From: Streptomyces qinglanensis
GTDB lineage: Bacteria > Actinomycetota > Actinomycetes > Streptomycetales > Streptomycetaceae
Direction: 5' to 3'
Length of the DNA: 64,000 nt
Assembly: GCF_900111245.1 (NCBI RefSeq)
Contig: NZ_FOGO01000006.1
Location: 62,001-126,000, forward strand
The translations under genes and the position numbers were made by a program. Of the stretch, positions 1 through 8,666 are shown piece by piece (position 1 is the stretch's first letter; each line of letters starts with the position of its first letter). A model generated the notes under the pieces. The model saw only the letters and a list, made by a program, of their open reading frames with translations. It did not search any database and was not told the origin of the DNA.

Positions 1-72
1 TGGAGCGCTATAAATATAACAACTTTGATGTGAGGGTAGTGCGAGCTGCCGCAACCGGAAGGGCGAACGGCC

Positions 73-1539
73 ATGACCGAAACCGCTGGGGCGATCATCG
101 GTGTCGACATCGGCACCTCCGTCACCAAAGCCGTCGCCTTCGGCCGCGACGGCACCCGCCTGCACGCCGCCACCCGCCCCTCCACCCTGCTGCGGGGCCC
201 CGGCGGCCGCGTCGAGCAGGACCTGGAAGAGGTGCTGAGCGGCGTCGCCGAGGTCGTCGCGGACGTGGGGAGTGCGCTGCCGGGACCGCCCGCGGCGCTC
301 GCCTTGACCGGACAGGGCGACGGGCTGTGGCTGCGCGACGCGCGGGGCCGGGCCGTACGGCGGATGATCTCCTGGATGGACGGGCGCGCGGCGCCACTGG
401 TCGACCGCTGGCAGCGGGACGGCACCGTGGCAGACGTCTTCCGGCACACCGGCTCGGGCCTGTTCCCCGGCTGCCACGCGCCCCTGCTGGCCTGGCTGCG
501 CGAGCACGAACCAGAGGCGCTGGAGCGCGCGGCGGTCGCCGGCTACTGCGTGGACGCGGTGGCCCAGCGGCTGACCGGCACCGTCGGGGTGGACGCCTCC
601 GACGCCACGCTGCCCTTCCTCGATCCGGCCACCCGCGCCTACGCCCGCCCTGCGCTGGCCGCCTGCGGCCTGGAGGAGGCCGCCGCCCTGCTGCCCGCAC
701 CCGCCCCGCCGGACACCGTGCTGGCCCTCGACAGCGAGGGAGCCGGACTGCTGGGCCTGCCCACCGGGCTGCCGGTCACCTCCGGCCCCTACGACCTGCC
801 CGCCTGCGCCCTCGGCAGCGGAGTGCGGGAGGTGGGCGACGGCCTGCTGACGGTGGGCACGACACTGGCCTGCCAGGTCCTCACCGACCGCGTGGAGCGG
901 AACCCGGACGGGGAACCGGCCGGGATGTGGCTGTGCACCCCGCAGCCGGACCGCTGGCTGCGCGCACTGCCCGCGATGGTCGGCACGGCCGGGATCGACT
1001 GGGCCCTGGGCACGGTCGGCGCGTCCACCGGCGACCTGGAGACCCTGCTGGACAGCAGCCCCGCCGGGGCCCGGGGGGTGGTGGCGCTGCCGTTCCTGTC
1101 CGAGGCGGGCGAGCGGGCGCCGTTCGTCGCGCCCGCCGCGCGGGCCTCGTTCGAGGGCATGTCCCTGGCGCACGGCCGGGCCGACCTGGTGCGGGCCATG
1201 TGCGAGGCGGTCGGCTACGCGGCACGGCACTGCCTCGAGACGGCGGGCCTGTCACGGACCCCGGCCGCCTGCGGCGGCGGCACCCGCTCCCCGGGCTGGA
1301 TGCGGATCTTCGCCGGGATCCTCGGCCGCCCGGTGCGGGTGCCGGCCGAGCCGGAGGTCGGGGCCAAGGGCGCCGCGCTGGTGGCGCGTGCCGCGCTGGG
1401 CGACCCCGCCGACGAGGAGCAGTGGCACGCCGGGTACCGGCTGGTGGAGCCGGAAGAGGCGGACCGGGCCCGGTACGAACAGGGCTACGCGGAGTACCGC
1501 GAGCGGGTGGCGGCGGCACGGGCCCGCTGGGCGGGCTGA
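73..1539 (+). CDS. FGGY-family carbohydrate kinase (xylulokinase-like)
   Basis: This 488-residue protein should phosphorylate a sugar or polyol with ATP in the cytoplasm. The N-terminal phosphate-binding motif DIGTS is at residues 12-16, a TGQGDG sugar-site motif is near 79, and a probable catalytic Asp is at 241 (motif GPYDLPA). The C-terminal ATP-binding segment CGGGTRSPGW follows, and the length is normal for the family. The ATG at 73 is chosen because a purine-rich GGAAGGG lies just upstream; a longer in-register alternative has no family resemblance. The substrate cannot be read from sequence. A zinc dehydrogenase and a GatZ-like protein lie nearby on the opposite strand, so a pentose or sugar-alcohol substrate is only an inference. 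Confidence 0.9.
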   Translation: MTETAGAIIGVDIGTSVTKAVAFGRDGTRLHAATRPSTLLRGPGGRVEQDLEEVLSGVAEVVADVGSALPGPPAALALTGQGDGLWLRDARGRAVRRMISWMDGRAAPLVDRWQRDGTVADVFRHTGSGLFPGCHAPLLAWLREHEPEALERAAVAGYCVDAVAQRLTGTVGVDASDATLPFLDPATRAYARPALAACGLEEAAALLPAPAPPDTVLALDSEGAGLLGLPTGLPVTSGPYDLPACALGSGVREVGDGLLTVGTTLACQVLTDRVERNPDGEPAGMWLCTPQPDRWLRALPAMVGTAGIDWALGTVGASTGDLETLLDSSPAGARGVVALPFLSEAGERAPFVAPAARASFEGMSLAHGRADLVRAMCEAVGYAARHCLETAGLSRTPAACGGGTRSPGWMRIFAGILGRPVRVPAEPEVGAKGAALVARAALGDPADEEQWHAGYRLVEPEEADRARYEQGYAEYRERVAAARARWAG

Positions 1540-1540
1540 C

Positions 1541-1573
1541 CCGGCGGCCAGAATGATGTCGCTTTTCCGCCGG
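1541..1573 (+). terminator. weak hairpin after the sugar kinase gene
   Basis: Seven-base perfect arms (ccggcgg at 1541-1547 and ccgccgg at 1567-1573) enclose a 19-nt loop directly after the kinase stop codon. The long loop makes it a weak candidate for a transcription terminator. Confidence 0.3.
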
Positions 1574-1625
1574 TCCCCCGGTGCGCGAGCGGCGAGACTG
1601 GAGGGGAACGCAGAAGGGACGCGCC

Positions 1626-2141
1626 ATGCACCGCACGCACACCGTCATCGACAGCCCCGTCGGTCCGCTGACTTTGGTCGCCACCGACGGCACCCTGTCC
1701 GCCGTCTACATGGACAAGCAGCGGCACCGTCCCGCCCAGGAGACGTTCGGCACGAGCGACCCGAGCGCCTTCGGCCGGGCGGTGGAGCAGTTGGAAGAGT
1801 ACTTCGCGGGAGAGCGCACGGAGTTCACGCTGTCCTTCGCCGCCGAGGGGACCGGCTTCCAGCACACCGTCTGGGACGCGCTGTGCGGCATCCCCTACGG
1901 CCGGACGCTCTCCTACGGGCAGCTCGCCGAGCGGATCGGCAGGCCGGGTGCCGCACGCGCCGTCGGGCTGGCCAACGGCCGCAACCCGCTCAGCATCGTC
2001 GTCCCCTGCCACCGGGTGGTCGGCTCCACCGGGAGCCTGACCGGGTACGGCGGCGGCATCGAACGCAAGCGGCATCTTCTCGACTTCGAGCGGGGCGCCC
2101 GCCCGGCTCAGGCAGGAGGCCGCCCGACGACATTGTGGTGA
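1626..2141 (+). CDS. ogt: methylated-DNA--[protein]-cysteine S-methyltransferase
   Basis: This 171-residue suicide repair protein transfers the methyl group from O6-methylguanine to its own cysteine. The active-site motif PCHRV is present with Cys128. Before it stands the helix-turn-helix-like segment YGRTLSYGQLAERIGRPGAARAV-type region (residues 91-113), with the arginine finger and NGRNPLSIVVPCHR immediately ahead of the cysteine. The ATG at 1626 is preferred over the in-frame start at 1581 because it follows AAGGGAC and gives the family's normal N-terminus. It stands alone between the kinase and the LPFR peptide. Confidence 0.95.
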   Translation: MHRTHTVIDSPVGPLTLVATDGTLSAVYMDKQRHRPAQETFGTSDPSAFGRAVEQLEEYFAGERTEFTLSFAAEGTGFQHTVWDALCGIPYGRTLSYGQLAERIGRPGAARAVGLANGRNPLSIVVPCHRVVGSTGSLTGYGGGIERKRHLLDFERGARPAQAGGRPTTLW

Positions 2142-2213
2142 ACGGGACTTGCTTTCCGGCTCGGCGGCCACCCGTGCCGCGACCGAGACAGCACCGCTCC
2201 TGTGGAGGCAACC

Positions 2214-2333
2214 ATGTTCCGCGCCCTGGCCGATGTACTGCGGGCGATCGGCGGTGCCATCGCCACTGTCGTCACGCTCCCCTTCCGGGCACTGGCCCGG
2301 CTGTTCGCGGGAGCCTCCCGCTCAGCGCGCTGA
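2214..2333 (+). CDS. LPFR-motif small protein
   Basis: This 39-residue peptide is preceded by an excellent ribosome site (GTGGAGG, 5 nt before the ATG). It contains the motif LPFRALARLF, characteristic of a tiny conserved streptomycete family of unknown role, and reads as an amphipathic or membrane-associated helix with a basic C-terminus. Its last 12 nt overlap, on the opposite strand, the 3' end of the zinc dehydrogenase gene. No function is assigned. Confidence 0.75.
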   Translation: MFRALADVLRAIGGAIATVVTLPFRALARLFAGASRSAR

Positions 2334-3371
2334 CCCGCCCCGCGGCTGCGGGCCGTCGAAGGCCAACAGGACCTTCGGCGGTCCGCTTCTGCCCTGTTCC
2401 AGGAGGGCGAAGGCCGCGCTCACCGACTCCCCGGACACCGCGGGCAGGACCTCGGCGACCAGCGGTTCCGCCTCCAGGACGCCCCGCTCGAAGAGCGCCA
2501 CCGTGCGGTCGTAGTGCGCGATGCCGTGCTGGATGCCGAGCACGTCCACGCCCTTGAGGGACAGTTCGCCGGGGACGAAGGAGACCGGCTCCCTGGCCAC
2601 CCCCACCAGCGCGACCCGGCCGCCCCGCTCGGCCATCCGCAGCGCACCGGTGAAGGCGGCCGCGGCCCCCGACGCCTCCACGACCAGGGAGTATTCCTCC
2701 TGAGGTGCCTCCTCGGCGTGGTGGGCCGCGTCGGCTCCGCAGCGCAGGGCCAGGTCCAGGCCCGCCCGGTCGATGCCGACCGCGTCCACCCGGGCGGCCT
2801 GCCGGTGGGCGAACTGCACCGCCAGCAGCCCCATGGTGCCGGTGCCGACCACGGCCACCCGGTCGTCGAACCGCAGCCGCGCCCGCTCGAACGCCTCGAC
2901 CACCGAGACCGCGGGCTCGATCAGCGCGCCCGCCGCGCCCGGCAGCCCGGCCGGCAGCGGCGTGAGCGCGTGCACGGGCACCCGGACGTACTCCGCGGCG
3001 CCGCCCTGCAGCCCGTAGAGCCCCGTCTCCCGCAGCGCGGTGCACATCTGGGCGCGTCCGGCGTGGCAGCGGGCGCAGCGGCCGCAGGGCACCATCGTGC
3101 GCCCCACCACGGGCGAGCCGACCGCGGGGGCGTCCGCGGGCGGTTCCCCGGCGTAGCCGGCCACCTCGCCGTACCACTCGTGGCCGAAGACGTGCGGGAA
3201 GGTGAGGCGGCCGTCCTGGAGGAACGCCGAGGTGCCGTGCAGGATCTCCAGATCCGTGCCGCAGATCCCCGCGTGCCGCGTCCGCACCAGCACGGTGCCC
3301 GGCTCGGGTGCCGGTACCGGAACGGTGGCCAGATCGGTCTGTCCGATGCCGGTGATGCGGGCGGCACGCAT
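2322..3371 (-). CDS. zinc-dependent medium-chain alcohol/polyol dehydrogenase
   Basis: This 349-residue NAD(P)-dependent dehydrogenase of the MDR superfamily likely oxidises a sugar alcohol or threonine-like alcohol. Catalytic zinc ligands are visible as Cys37 (GICGTD) and His64-Glu65 (GHEW). A complete structural-zinc lobe is present at Cys96, Cys99, Cys102 and Cys110. The Rossmann motif GTGTMG follows near residue 160. The ATG at 3371 is used; an in-frame TTG at 3398, preceded by AAAGGA, would add nine residues and cannot be excluded. It is the last gene of the reverse-strand sugar cluster. Confidence 0.88.
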   Translation of the reverse strand: MRAARITGIGQTDLATVPVPAPEPGTVLVRTRHAGICGTDLEILHGTSAFLQDGRLTFPHVFGHEWYGEVAGYAGEPPADAPAVGSPVVGRTMVPCGRCARCHAGRAQMCTALRETGLYGLQGGAAEYVRVPVHALTPLPAGLPGAAGALIEPAVSVVEAFERARLRFDDRVAVVGTGTMGLLAVQFAHRQAARVDAVGIDRAGLDLALRCGADAAHHAEEAPQEEYSLVVEASGAAAAFTGALRMAERGGRVALVGVAREPVSFVPGELSLKGVDVLGIQHGIAHYDRTVALFERGVLEAEPLVAEVLPAVSGESVSAAFALLEQGRSGPPKVLLAFDGPQPRGGSAR

Positions 3372-3456
3372 CGTGCCACCGGGCCAGTTCCCCTTCAACG
3401 GGCGTCCTTTCGCGCGGGGCTCGGTGCGGGCGGCACCGCTGGTCCGCCGCTTCCGG

Positions 3457-4722
3457 TCACCCTTGGATCATGGCACGGCGCGGCAGCGGCACCTCACCAG
3501 GGTGCACGGTCGCGGTGATGCCGCGCGCCGCCCGGCGAGCGGGGTCCTCGGCGTCGCGGGCCAGGACGACGGCGGGCCGCACCCCCTCGGCGGCCAGCGC
3601 GGCCCACGCCTCGAAGAAGCGGCCGCCGGGCGCGCAGGCCGTACGGCGCGGCCCGGGCCCCTCGGCGTCCGGTTCCAGCACCAGCGCCGTCGTACGCGGA
3701 AGCGGCCGGTGCGGGTCCGCACGGTACTCGGCCGCGACCCGGGCCAGGGCGTGCGCGGCGGGCTTGGGGGCGCGGCCCGCGGTGAACAGTCCCAGGTCGT
3801 ACTCCAGTTCCGGGAAGTCGGCCAGCGACCGGTCCACGTCGTGCGAGCACCACCAGGTGAGCCCCCACAGGTGGGTGCAGTCGAGTGCGGCGCGGGCGGT
3901 CGCCGCGGTGAAGGCCGCCGCACGGGAGGCCGGTATGTGCGGCGCGGGTGCGCCCACCTCCTGCAGCCACACGGGCCGCTCCGGGTCCGCCGCCCACGCC
4001 TTGGACAGCTCGACCAGGTAGGCGGCATGCTGCTCGGTGGCCGGACCGGCGGCGCCGTGGCGCTGCGCGGTGCCGTTGAACACCCAGGAGTGCACCGCCG
4101 TCATGGCGCCCAGCCCGGCGGCGTGGCCGGGGGTGAAGGGGTGTCCGGGCAGATACCAGGTGGCGTCGTCGCCCGCGTGCAGGTGGGTGCGGCCCGGTGC
4201 GCCCTCCTCGCACGCGGCCAGCAGGCGCCGCAGCCATGCCTCCACCTGCGCCGCCGTCGCCCGGTGCGGTGCGGGGTGCGGAGTGTCCGCGAACTGGTTG
4301 ACCTCGTTGCCCAGGGTCATGCCGAGGAAGTTCGGCCGGTCGCTGAGCGCTTCGGCGAGTGTGCGCAGATAGGCCGCCTGGGCCGCCACGGCCGGCGGGT
4401 CGGTGAACAGGTTGCGGCGGTGCCAGGTCGTCGTCCAGGACGGCAGGAAGTCGAAGCTGGACAGGTGGCCTTGCAGCCCGTCCACGGACACTCCCAGCCC
4501 GCGCTCCCGGGCCGCGTCCGCCAGCGCGACGAGCTGTTCGACGGCGCGGGGGCGGATCAGCGTGCGGTTGGGCTGGAAGAGCGGCCAGAGCGGGAAGACC
4601 CGGATGTGGTCGAGTCCGAGCGCCGCCACCGGGTCGAGGTCGGCGCGGACCTCGTCGAGGTCGAAGTCCAGCCAGTGGTGGAACCATCCACGGCTGGGCG
4701 TGTAGTTGACACCGAAGCGCAT
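3457..4722 (-). CDS. GH5-like cellulase-family glycoside hydrolase
   Basis: This is a 421-residue TIM-barrel protein of clan GH-A. The acid/base Glu140 lies in LGNEVNQ after strand 4, and the nucleophile Glu255 lies in VWLQEVGAP after strand 7, the usual spacing for the clan. There is no signal peptide, so it probably acts in the cytoplasm or on an intermediate rather than on extracellular polysaccharide. The start is well supported by AGGAGG a few bases upstream. It lies 44 nt behind the methyltransferase gene in the same direction. The substrate is unknown; mannan- or glucan-like linkages are the family norm. Confidence 0.82.
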   Translation of the reverse strand: MRFGVNYTPSRGWFHHWLDFDLDEVRADLDPVAALGLDHIRVFPLWPLFQPNRTLIRPRAVEQLVALADAARERGLGVSVDGLQGHLSSFDFLPSWTTTWHRRNLFTDPPAVAAQAAYLRTLAEALSDRPNFLGMTLGNEVNQFADTPHPAPHRATAAQVEAWLRRLLAACEEGAPGRTHLHAGDDATWYLPGHPFTPGHAAGLGAMTAVHSWVFNGTAQRHGAAGPATEQHAAYLVELSKAWAADPERPVWLQEVGAPAPHIPASRAAAFTAATARAALDCTHLWGLTWWCSHDVDRSLADFPELEYDLGLFTAGRAPKPAAHALARVAAEYRADPHRPLPRTTALVLEPDAEGPGPRRTACAPGGRFFEAWAALAAEGVRPAVVLARDAEDPARRAARGITATVHPGEVPLPRRAMIQG

Positions 4723-4766
4723 GCTCCGAGCCTCCTGGTGCGCTGGGGGAACAGGTCCCCGGATCG

Positions 4767-5474
4767 CTACCCGGATGCCGGGCCCGGCCGCTGTCCGGGG
4801 ACGGGGCACTCCGCACGGTCGCGGCGCAGCGCGGTGAACTCGCGGGTGTCCTTGGACCAGGTGTCCTCCGGCGTCCACCCGGCGGCGCGGGCCGTGCGGT
4901 GCAGGGCCGCGGGCCCCAGGCGGGCCCAGGGGAAGGGGGTTCCGGCAGCGCCGCGGGCGTTCTCCATCCGCACCTGGTACCGCTCGTCCACGTCCTCGCC
5001 GGCCACCTCCACCAGCAGCAGCCCGCCGGGGCGCACCAACTGGGCGATGCGGCGCAGCAGCAGCACGGGGTCGCCGCCGATACCGACGTTGCCGTCGATC
5101 AGCAGCGCGGTGTCCCAGCCGCCGGATGCGGGCAGCGGGTCGAAGACCGACCGCCGCAGGGCCCGTCCGCCGCGCCGCCGGGTGCGCTCGACCGCCGCGG
5201 CGTTGAGGTCGATGCCGAGCGGCGCGTGCCCGTACTCGCGCAGGGCGGCCACCAGGCGGCCCGGCCCGCAGCCGATGTCGAGCACCGTGCCCCGGCAGCG
5301 GTCCAGGACGGTCAGGTCGGCGGCGTCGGCGGCCGCGCACCAGCGTTCCACCTCCAGGGTGTGCGACCAGCCGTCCGGGCCGCGCAGATACAGCGGGCCG
5401 CGGCCCAGCAGCAGCGCCTCGGTGTAGGGGTCCTCGGTCCAGGAGCCGGCGTCGGCTCGGGTGCCTCCGCTCAC
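4767..5474 (-). CDS. class I SAM-dependent methyltransferase
   Basis: This 235-residue protein has the canonical SAM-binding motif VLDIGCGPG at residues 64-72, an acidic strand GIDLN about 20 residues later, and a post-II strand RPGGLLLVEV. It starts with GTG inside a GTGA overlap with the stop of the upstream DUF2064 glycosyltransferase, so the two are translationally coupled. In many actinomycetes this methyltransferase/DUF2064 pair travels together, but its acceptor is not known. Confidence 0.85.
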   Translation of the reverse strand: MSGGTRADAGSWTEDPYTEALLLGRGPLYLRGPDGWSHTLEVERWCAAADAADLTVLDRCRGTVLDIGCGPGRLVAALREYGHAPLGIDLNAAAVERTRRRGGRALRRSVFDPLPASGGWDTALLIDGNVGIGGDPVLLLRRIAQLVRPGGLLLVEVAGEDVDERYQVRMENARGAAGTPFPWARLGPAALHRTARAAGWTPEDTWSKDTREFTALRRDRAECPVPGQRPGPASG

Positions 5475-6175
5475 CTCCGCGCCGCCCCCGGGTCGCGGTC
5501 CGCCGGTCGCGCGGACGACGGCCGCGGCAGCCGCAGCAGCCGGGCGTGTTCGGTCGCGAACAGGCCGGCCGGTGCCTGCGCGGCCACCGCGGCCGCGTCG
5601 CCGGGCTCGTCCACGTCCCGCAGTTCCGGCAGGTCCTGGACGCGCAGTCCGGCGGCGAGCAGCCGGGCGCGCTGCGCCGCGCCGGTGGCGGCGGTGGACA
5701 TGGGCACGCCGCGCAGCAGCGCGGGGTCGGGCTCGGCCAGGCCGAGCGCCCAGAAGCCGCCGTCGGCGGCCGGGCCGAACCAGGCGTCGCACCGCTGCCA
5801 GGCGTCCGCGCGGGTGGCGGGCGCCAGCAGCCGGGGAGTGAGTTGCGGGGTGTCCATGCCGACGAGCAGCGCCGGACCGTCGCACCGGGCGAATGCGGCG
5901 GCCAGCCGCTCGTCCAGCCCGCCGGCGCCCTGCGGTACGACCTCGATGCGGTCGCCGCCCTCCTCCGGCCCCGGCAGCCAGGGGCCCGGGCTGCCGTCCA
6001 GCACCAGCACGCGGCGGCGTGCCGGAGCGGCGAGCACGGCCCGCAGGGTGTCGGTGAGCGCGGCGGCGGCGAGGGCTGCCGCGCCGTGCTCGGTGAAGGC
6101 CGGTGCGAGGCGGGTCTTGGCCCGGCCCGGCAGCGGCTCCTTGGCGATGACGAGCAGCGTGGTGGGCTCCGGCAT
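5471..6175 (-). CDS. DUF2064 / TIGR04282-type glycosyltransferase
   Basis: This is a 234-residue protein with a nucleotide-diphospho-sugar transferase (GT-A) fold. The N-terminus TLLVIAKEPLPGRAKTRL is the family's signature nucleotide-binding segment, and LLVGMDTPQL supplies the acidic metal-binding motif. The family was first annotated through arsenosugar biosynthesis operons, but most members have no known substrate. It is coupled by a GTGA overlap to the methyltransferase downstream. Confidence 0.85.
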   Translation of the reverse strand: MPEPTTLLVIAKEPLPGRAKTRLAPAFTEHGAAALAAAALTDTLRAVLAAPARRRVLVLDGSPGPWLPGPEEGGDRIEVVPQGAGGLDERLAAAFARCDGPALLVGMDTPQLTPRLLAPATRADAWQRCDAWFGPAADGGFWALGLAEPDPALLRGVPMSTAATGAAQRARLLAAGLRVQDLPELRDVDEPGDAAAVAAQAPAGLFATEHARLLRLPRPSSARPADRDPGAARR

Positions 6176-6212
6176 CACGCGTCCTCGGTCCTGGGGCGGG
6201 GGTGCGGTCATC

Positions 6213-7460
6213 TCAGAAGCTCTCGGGCAGCCAGGGCGCGGGACCGGCGACCAGCGCGTCCAGCAGCTCCAGGTCCCGCTGGGCGCCCGCGGCCGTGCCC
6301 AGCCGGGCGGCGTGCCGCAGCGGGAGTCCGCCCGCGTACCAGGCCGCCAGCGTGGACGAGGGCAGCCGCACGGTACGGGCCGAGGGGCTGCTGCCGTGCC
6401 GCACCCGCATCCGCCCCGCCTCGAAGGTGAGCGCGTACGGCTGCGTCCCGCCCTCGGGCCGGACGACCTCCAGGCCGACGGCGCCGCGTACGCGGGTCGC
6501 CCAGCCGCGGGCCTGCAGGGCGGCGGGCACGTCGAGCAGCCGCAGCATCCACGGGTACCAGCCGTCCTCGCGCACCGCGTACCGGTCGAGCACCCACGGC
6601 AGCGGGCTGGGGCTCGGCAGGACCGCGCGGCGGAAGCGGATCTCGCGGACCTGCGGCGAGCGGGCGCCGACGGCCGCCAGCAGTGCGGGCAGCGCGTCGA
6701 GTTCGGCATGCCAGAGGTCGTGGACGACCGCGGCGACGCCCCAGGGGCGGTGCGGTTCGACGGTGACGGTCGCGTATCCGGCCAGCTCCCTGTCGGCCCT
6801 GTCGGCCCTGTCGGCCCCGTCGGCCCTGTCGGCTCCGGCGCCCCCGTCGCTCCCGGCGTCCCCTGCGCCCCCGCGCCGGACCACACCGAGGGTCAGCGCG
6901 CCGGAGATGGTCCGCTGCTTCCAGCCGTGCCACCAGGCGGGCCGGCGCAGTGTCCCGTTCCAGCCCGGCGCCAGTGCGTTCCGCAGCCGGGCGCAGGCGG
7001 CCTCGTCGGGCTGGACGGTCTCGAAGCGGGACCGCGGGGCGGGCAGCTCGGCGGGGTGGAGGACATGGCTGGAGGCGACGGCGACCGCCGCCCAGCCCCA
7101 GCGGCGGTATAGGCCGGGTGCCGGGGTCCAGGCGCAGGCCAGCACGGCGCCGTGCTCCTCGCGCAGGCGGCCGGTGCCCTCCCCGGTGAGGCGGCGGGCC
7201 AGTCCGGCGCCGCGTTCCCAGGGGGCGACGGCCAGCCACGCCACTCCTCCGGAGGGCACCGGACGGCCGCCGAAGTGCTGGTCGAAGGGGAGGAAGAGAC
7301 CGCCGCCCAGCACGTGGGACCCGCGGACGGCCACCGCGGTGACGCCGTGCGCGCGCAGCGTCGCGTGGTCGTAGGGGACCTTGCCGAAGGCGTGCCGGGT
7401 GTGGGCCAGGTAGCCCTCGAACTCGCTGTCGTCGGCGGCCGTGCGGACGCGGGTCTCCAT
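6213..7460 (-). CDS. Eis-like GNAT N-acetyltransferase
   Basis: This 415-residue protein belongs to the Eis group, in which two GNAT folds precede a sterol-carrier-like domain. The acetyl-CoA loop reads APWERGAGLARRL near residue 80. Length, YRRWGW and the C-terminal Phe fit the family, where the terminal carboxylate can act in catalysis. Family members acetylate amines, including aminoglycosides. A tripeptide repeat (ADR-like) near residue 215 is an insertion at a likely domain boundary. Sitting next to the aminotransferase gene, it could acetylate an amino sugar made by this cluster; that is inference. Confidence 0.82.
   Translation of the reverse strand: METRVRTAADDSEFEGYLAHTRHAFGKVPYDHATLRAHGVTAVAVRGSHVLGGGLFLPFDQHFGGRPVPSGGVAWLAVAPWERGAGLARRLTGEGTGRLREEHGAVLACAWTPAPGLYRRWGWAAVAVASSHVLHPAELPAPRSRFETVQPDEAACARLRNALAPGWNGTLRRPAWWHGWKQRTISGALTLGVVRRGGAGDAGSDGGAGADRADGADRADRADRELAGYATVTVEPHRPWGVAAVVHDLWHAELDALPALLAAVGARSPQVREIRFRRAVLPSPSPLPWVLDRYAVREDGWYPWMLRLLDVPAALQARGWATRVRGAVGLEVVRPEGGTQPYALTFEAGRMRVRHGSSPSARTVRLPSSTLAAWYAGGLPLRHAARLGTAAGAQRDLELLDALVAGPAPWLPESF
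6790..6834 (+). repeat. five 9-nt tandem units inside the Eis-like gene
   Basis: The unit ctgtcggcc recurs five times with one or two substitutions. On the coding (reverse) strand it is in frame and encodes repeated Ala-Asp-Arg tripeptides. Confidence 0.85.
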
Positions 7461-7493
7461 CAGTGCGGCACCTTCCTCATCCGGGTGTCCGGG

Positions 7494-8666
7494 TCACCCG
7501 ACGGATCCGCTGCTCGTCCGGGAGGCGAAGTAGCCGGCGACCGCGTCGCACACCTGGCCGATTTCCCGGGCGTCCAGGTCGGGCCGGACGGGCAGGCAGA
7601 GGGTCTGCCGGGAGAGTTCCTCCGCGACCGGGCAGGGGTGGCGCCGCGCTGCGGGCCCGGCCAGGGCCGGCTGGTGCGGAAGGGGTGTGGGGTAGCGGAC
7701 GACGGCGTCCACGCCCGAGGCTGTCAGGTGCGCGAGCAGGCCGTCGCGCTCGTCCTCGGTCCGGGTGCGGACCTGGAAGAGGTGGTAGACGTGCTCGCCG
7801 TCCTCGCCGGGCTCCTGGAAGCGCAGCGGGAGGCCGGCCAGTCGGCGCCGGTAGGTGGCGGCCACCTCGGCCCGGCGGGCGTTCCAGGCGTCGAGCCGGT
7901 CGAGCTTGTGCAGCAGGACGAGGGCCTGCAGGGTGTCGAGGCGGGAGTTGTAGCCCAGGATCTCGTGCCGGTTCTGCTGCGGCTGCCCGAAGTGCCGCAG
8001 CAGCCGCAGGCGTTCGGCCAGCTCGTCGTCCTGGACGCTGACGGCCCCGGCGTCGCCGGCCGCGGCCAGGTTCTTGGAGGGCGCGAAGCTCCAGCAGCCG
8101 GCGGCCGAGGCGGTGCCGACCCGTACTCCGTGGCTGCGGGCGCCGATGGCCTGGGCGCAGTCCTCGACCAGGAGTACCCCGGCGTCGCGGGCGAGCCGCC
8201 GGGCACGCGGCACGTCCGCCGCCTTGCCGAACATGTGGACGAGGATGACGGCGCGGGTGCGCTCCGTGAACGCCCCGGGAAGCCGGTCGAGGTCCATCAG
8301 GAAGTCGTCCTCGCGGCAGTCCACGTACACGGGGGTGGCCCCGCGCCGGGCGATGGCCTGCGCGGTGGCGTGGAAGGAGTTGGCGACGGTGACCACCTCG
8401 TCCCCGGGACCGACGCCGAGCGCGTCGAGGGCGAGGATCAGCGCGTCGGTACCGGAGTTGACCCCCACGGTGTGTGCGCTGCCCAGATATCCGGCCAGCC
8501 GCTGCTCGAACTCGGCCACCTCCTCGCCCAGTACGTAGCCGCCGCGCAGCAGCAGATCCCCGATCCGGGCCAGCAGCTCTTCCTCCCCGCCTCCGAACTG
8601 CGCGGGGTAGCGATACTTGGGAACGGTGGGCACAGTGGGCACGGCGGGGCCGGTGGAGCCGCCCAT
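7494..8666 (-). CDS. DegT/DnrJ/EryC1/StrS-family PLP aminotransferase
   Basis: This 390-residue sugar aminotransferase (fold type I) uses PLP to convert a keto-sugar to an amino sugar, usually on a nucleotide-activated substrate. The Schiff-base lysine is Lys198 in PSKNLAAAGDAG, Asp169 in VEDCAQAIGA contacts the pyridine ring, and the phosphate-binding segment NSGTDAL is at 70-76. The start codon overlaps the cupin stop by one base (TGATG). The N-terminus carries a short Val-Pro-Thr repeat. It is the most informative gene for the pathway: the product should carry an amino sugar or aminocyclitol. Confidence 0.92.
   Translation of the reverse strand: MGGSTGPAVPTVPTVPKYRYPAQFGGGEEELLARIGDLLLRGGYVLGEEVAEFEQRLAGYLGSAHTVGVNSGTDALILALDALGVGPGDEVVTVANSFHATAQAIARRGATPVYVDCREDDFLMDLDRLPGAFTERTRAVILVHMFGKAADVPRARRLARDAGVLLVEDCAQAIGARSHGVRVGTASAAGCWSFAPSKNLAAAGDAGAVSVQDDELAERLRLLRHFGQPQQNRHEILGYNSRLDTLQALVLLHKLDRLDAWNARRAEVAATYRRRLAGLPLRFQEPGEDGEHVYHLFQVRTRTEDERDGLLAHLTASGVDAVVRYPTPLPHQPALAGPAARRHPCPVAEELSRQTLCLPVRPDLDAREIGQVCDAVAGYFASRTSSGSVG

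Noticed and set aside
30..1556. 508-codon Arg/Gly-rich open frame overlapping the FGGY kinase
   Set aside because: It is an out-of-frame shadow; composition is almost only Arg, Gly, Ala and Pro and it has no family features.
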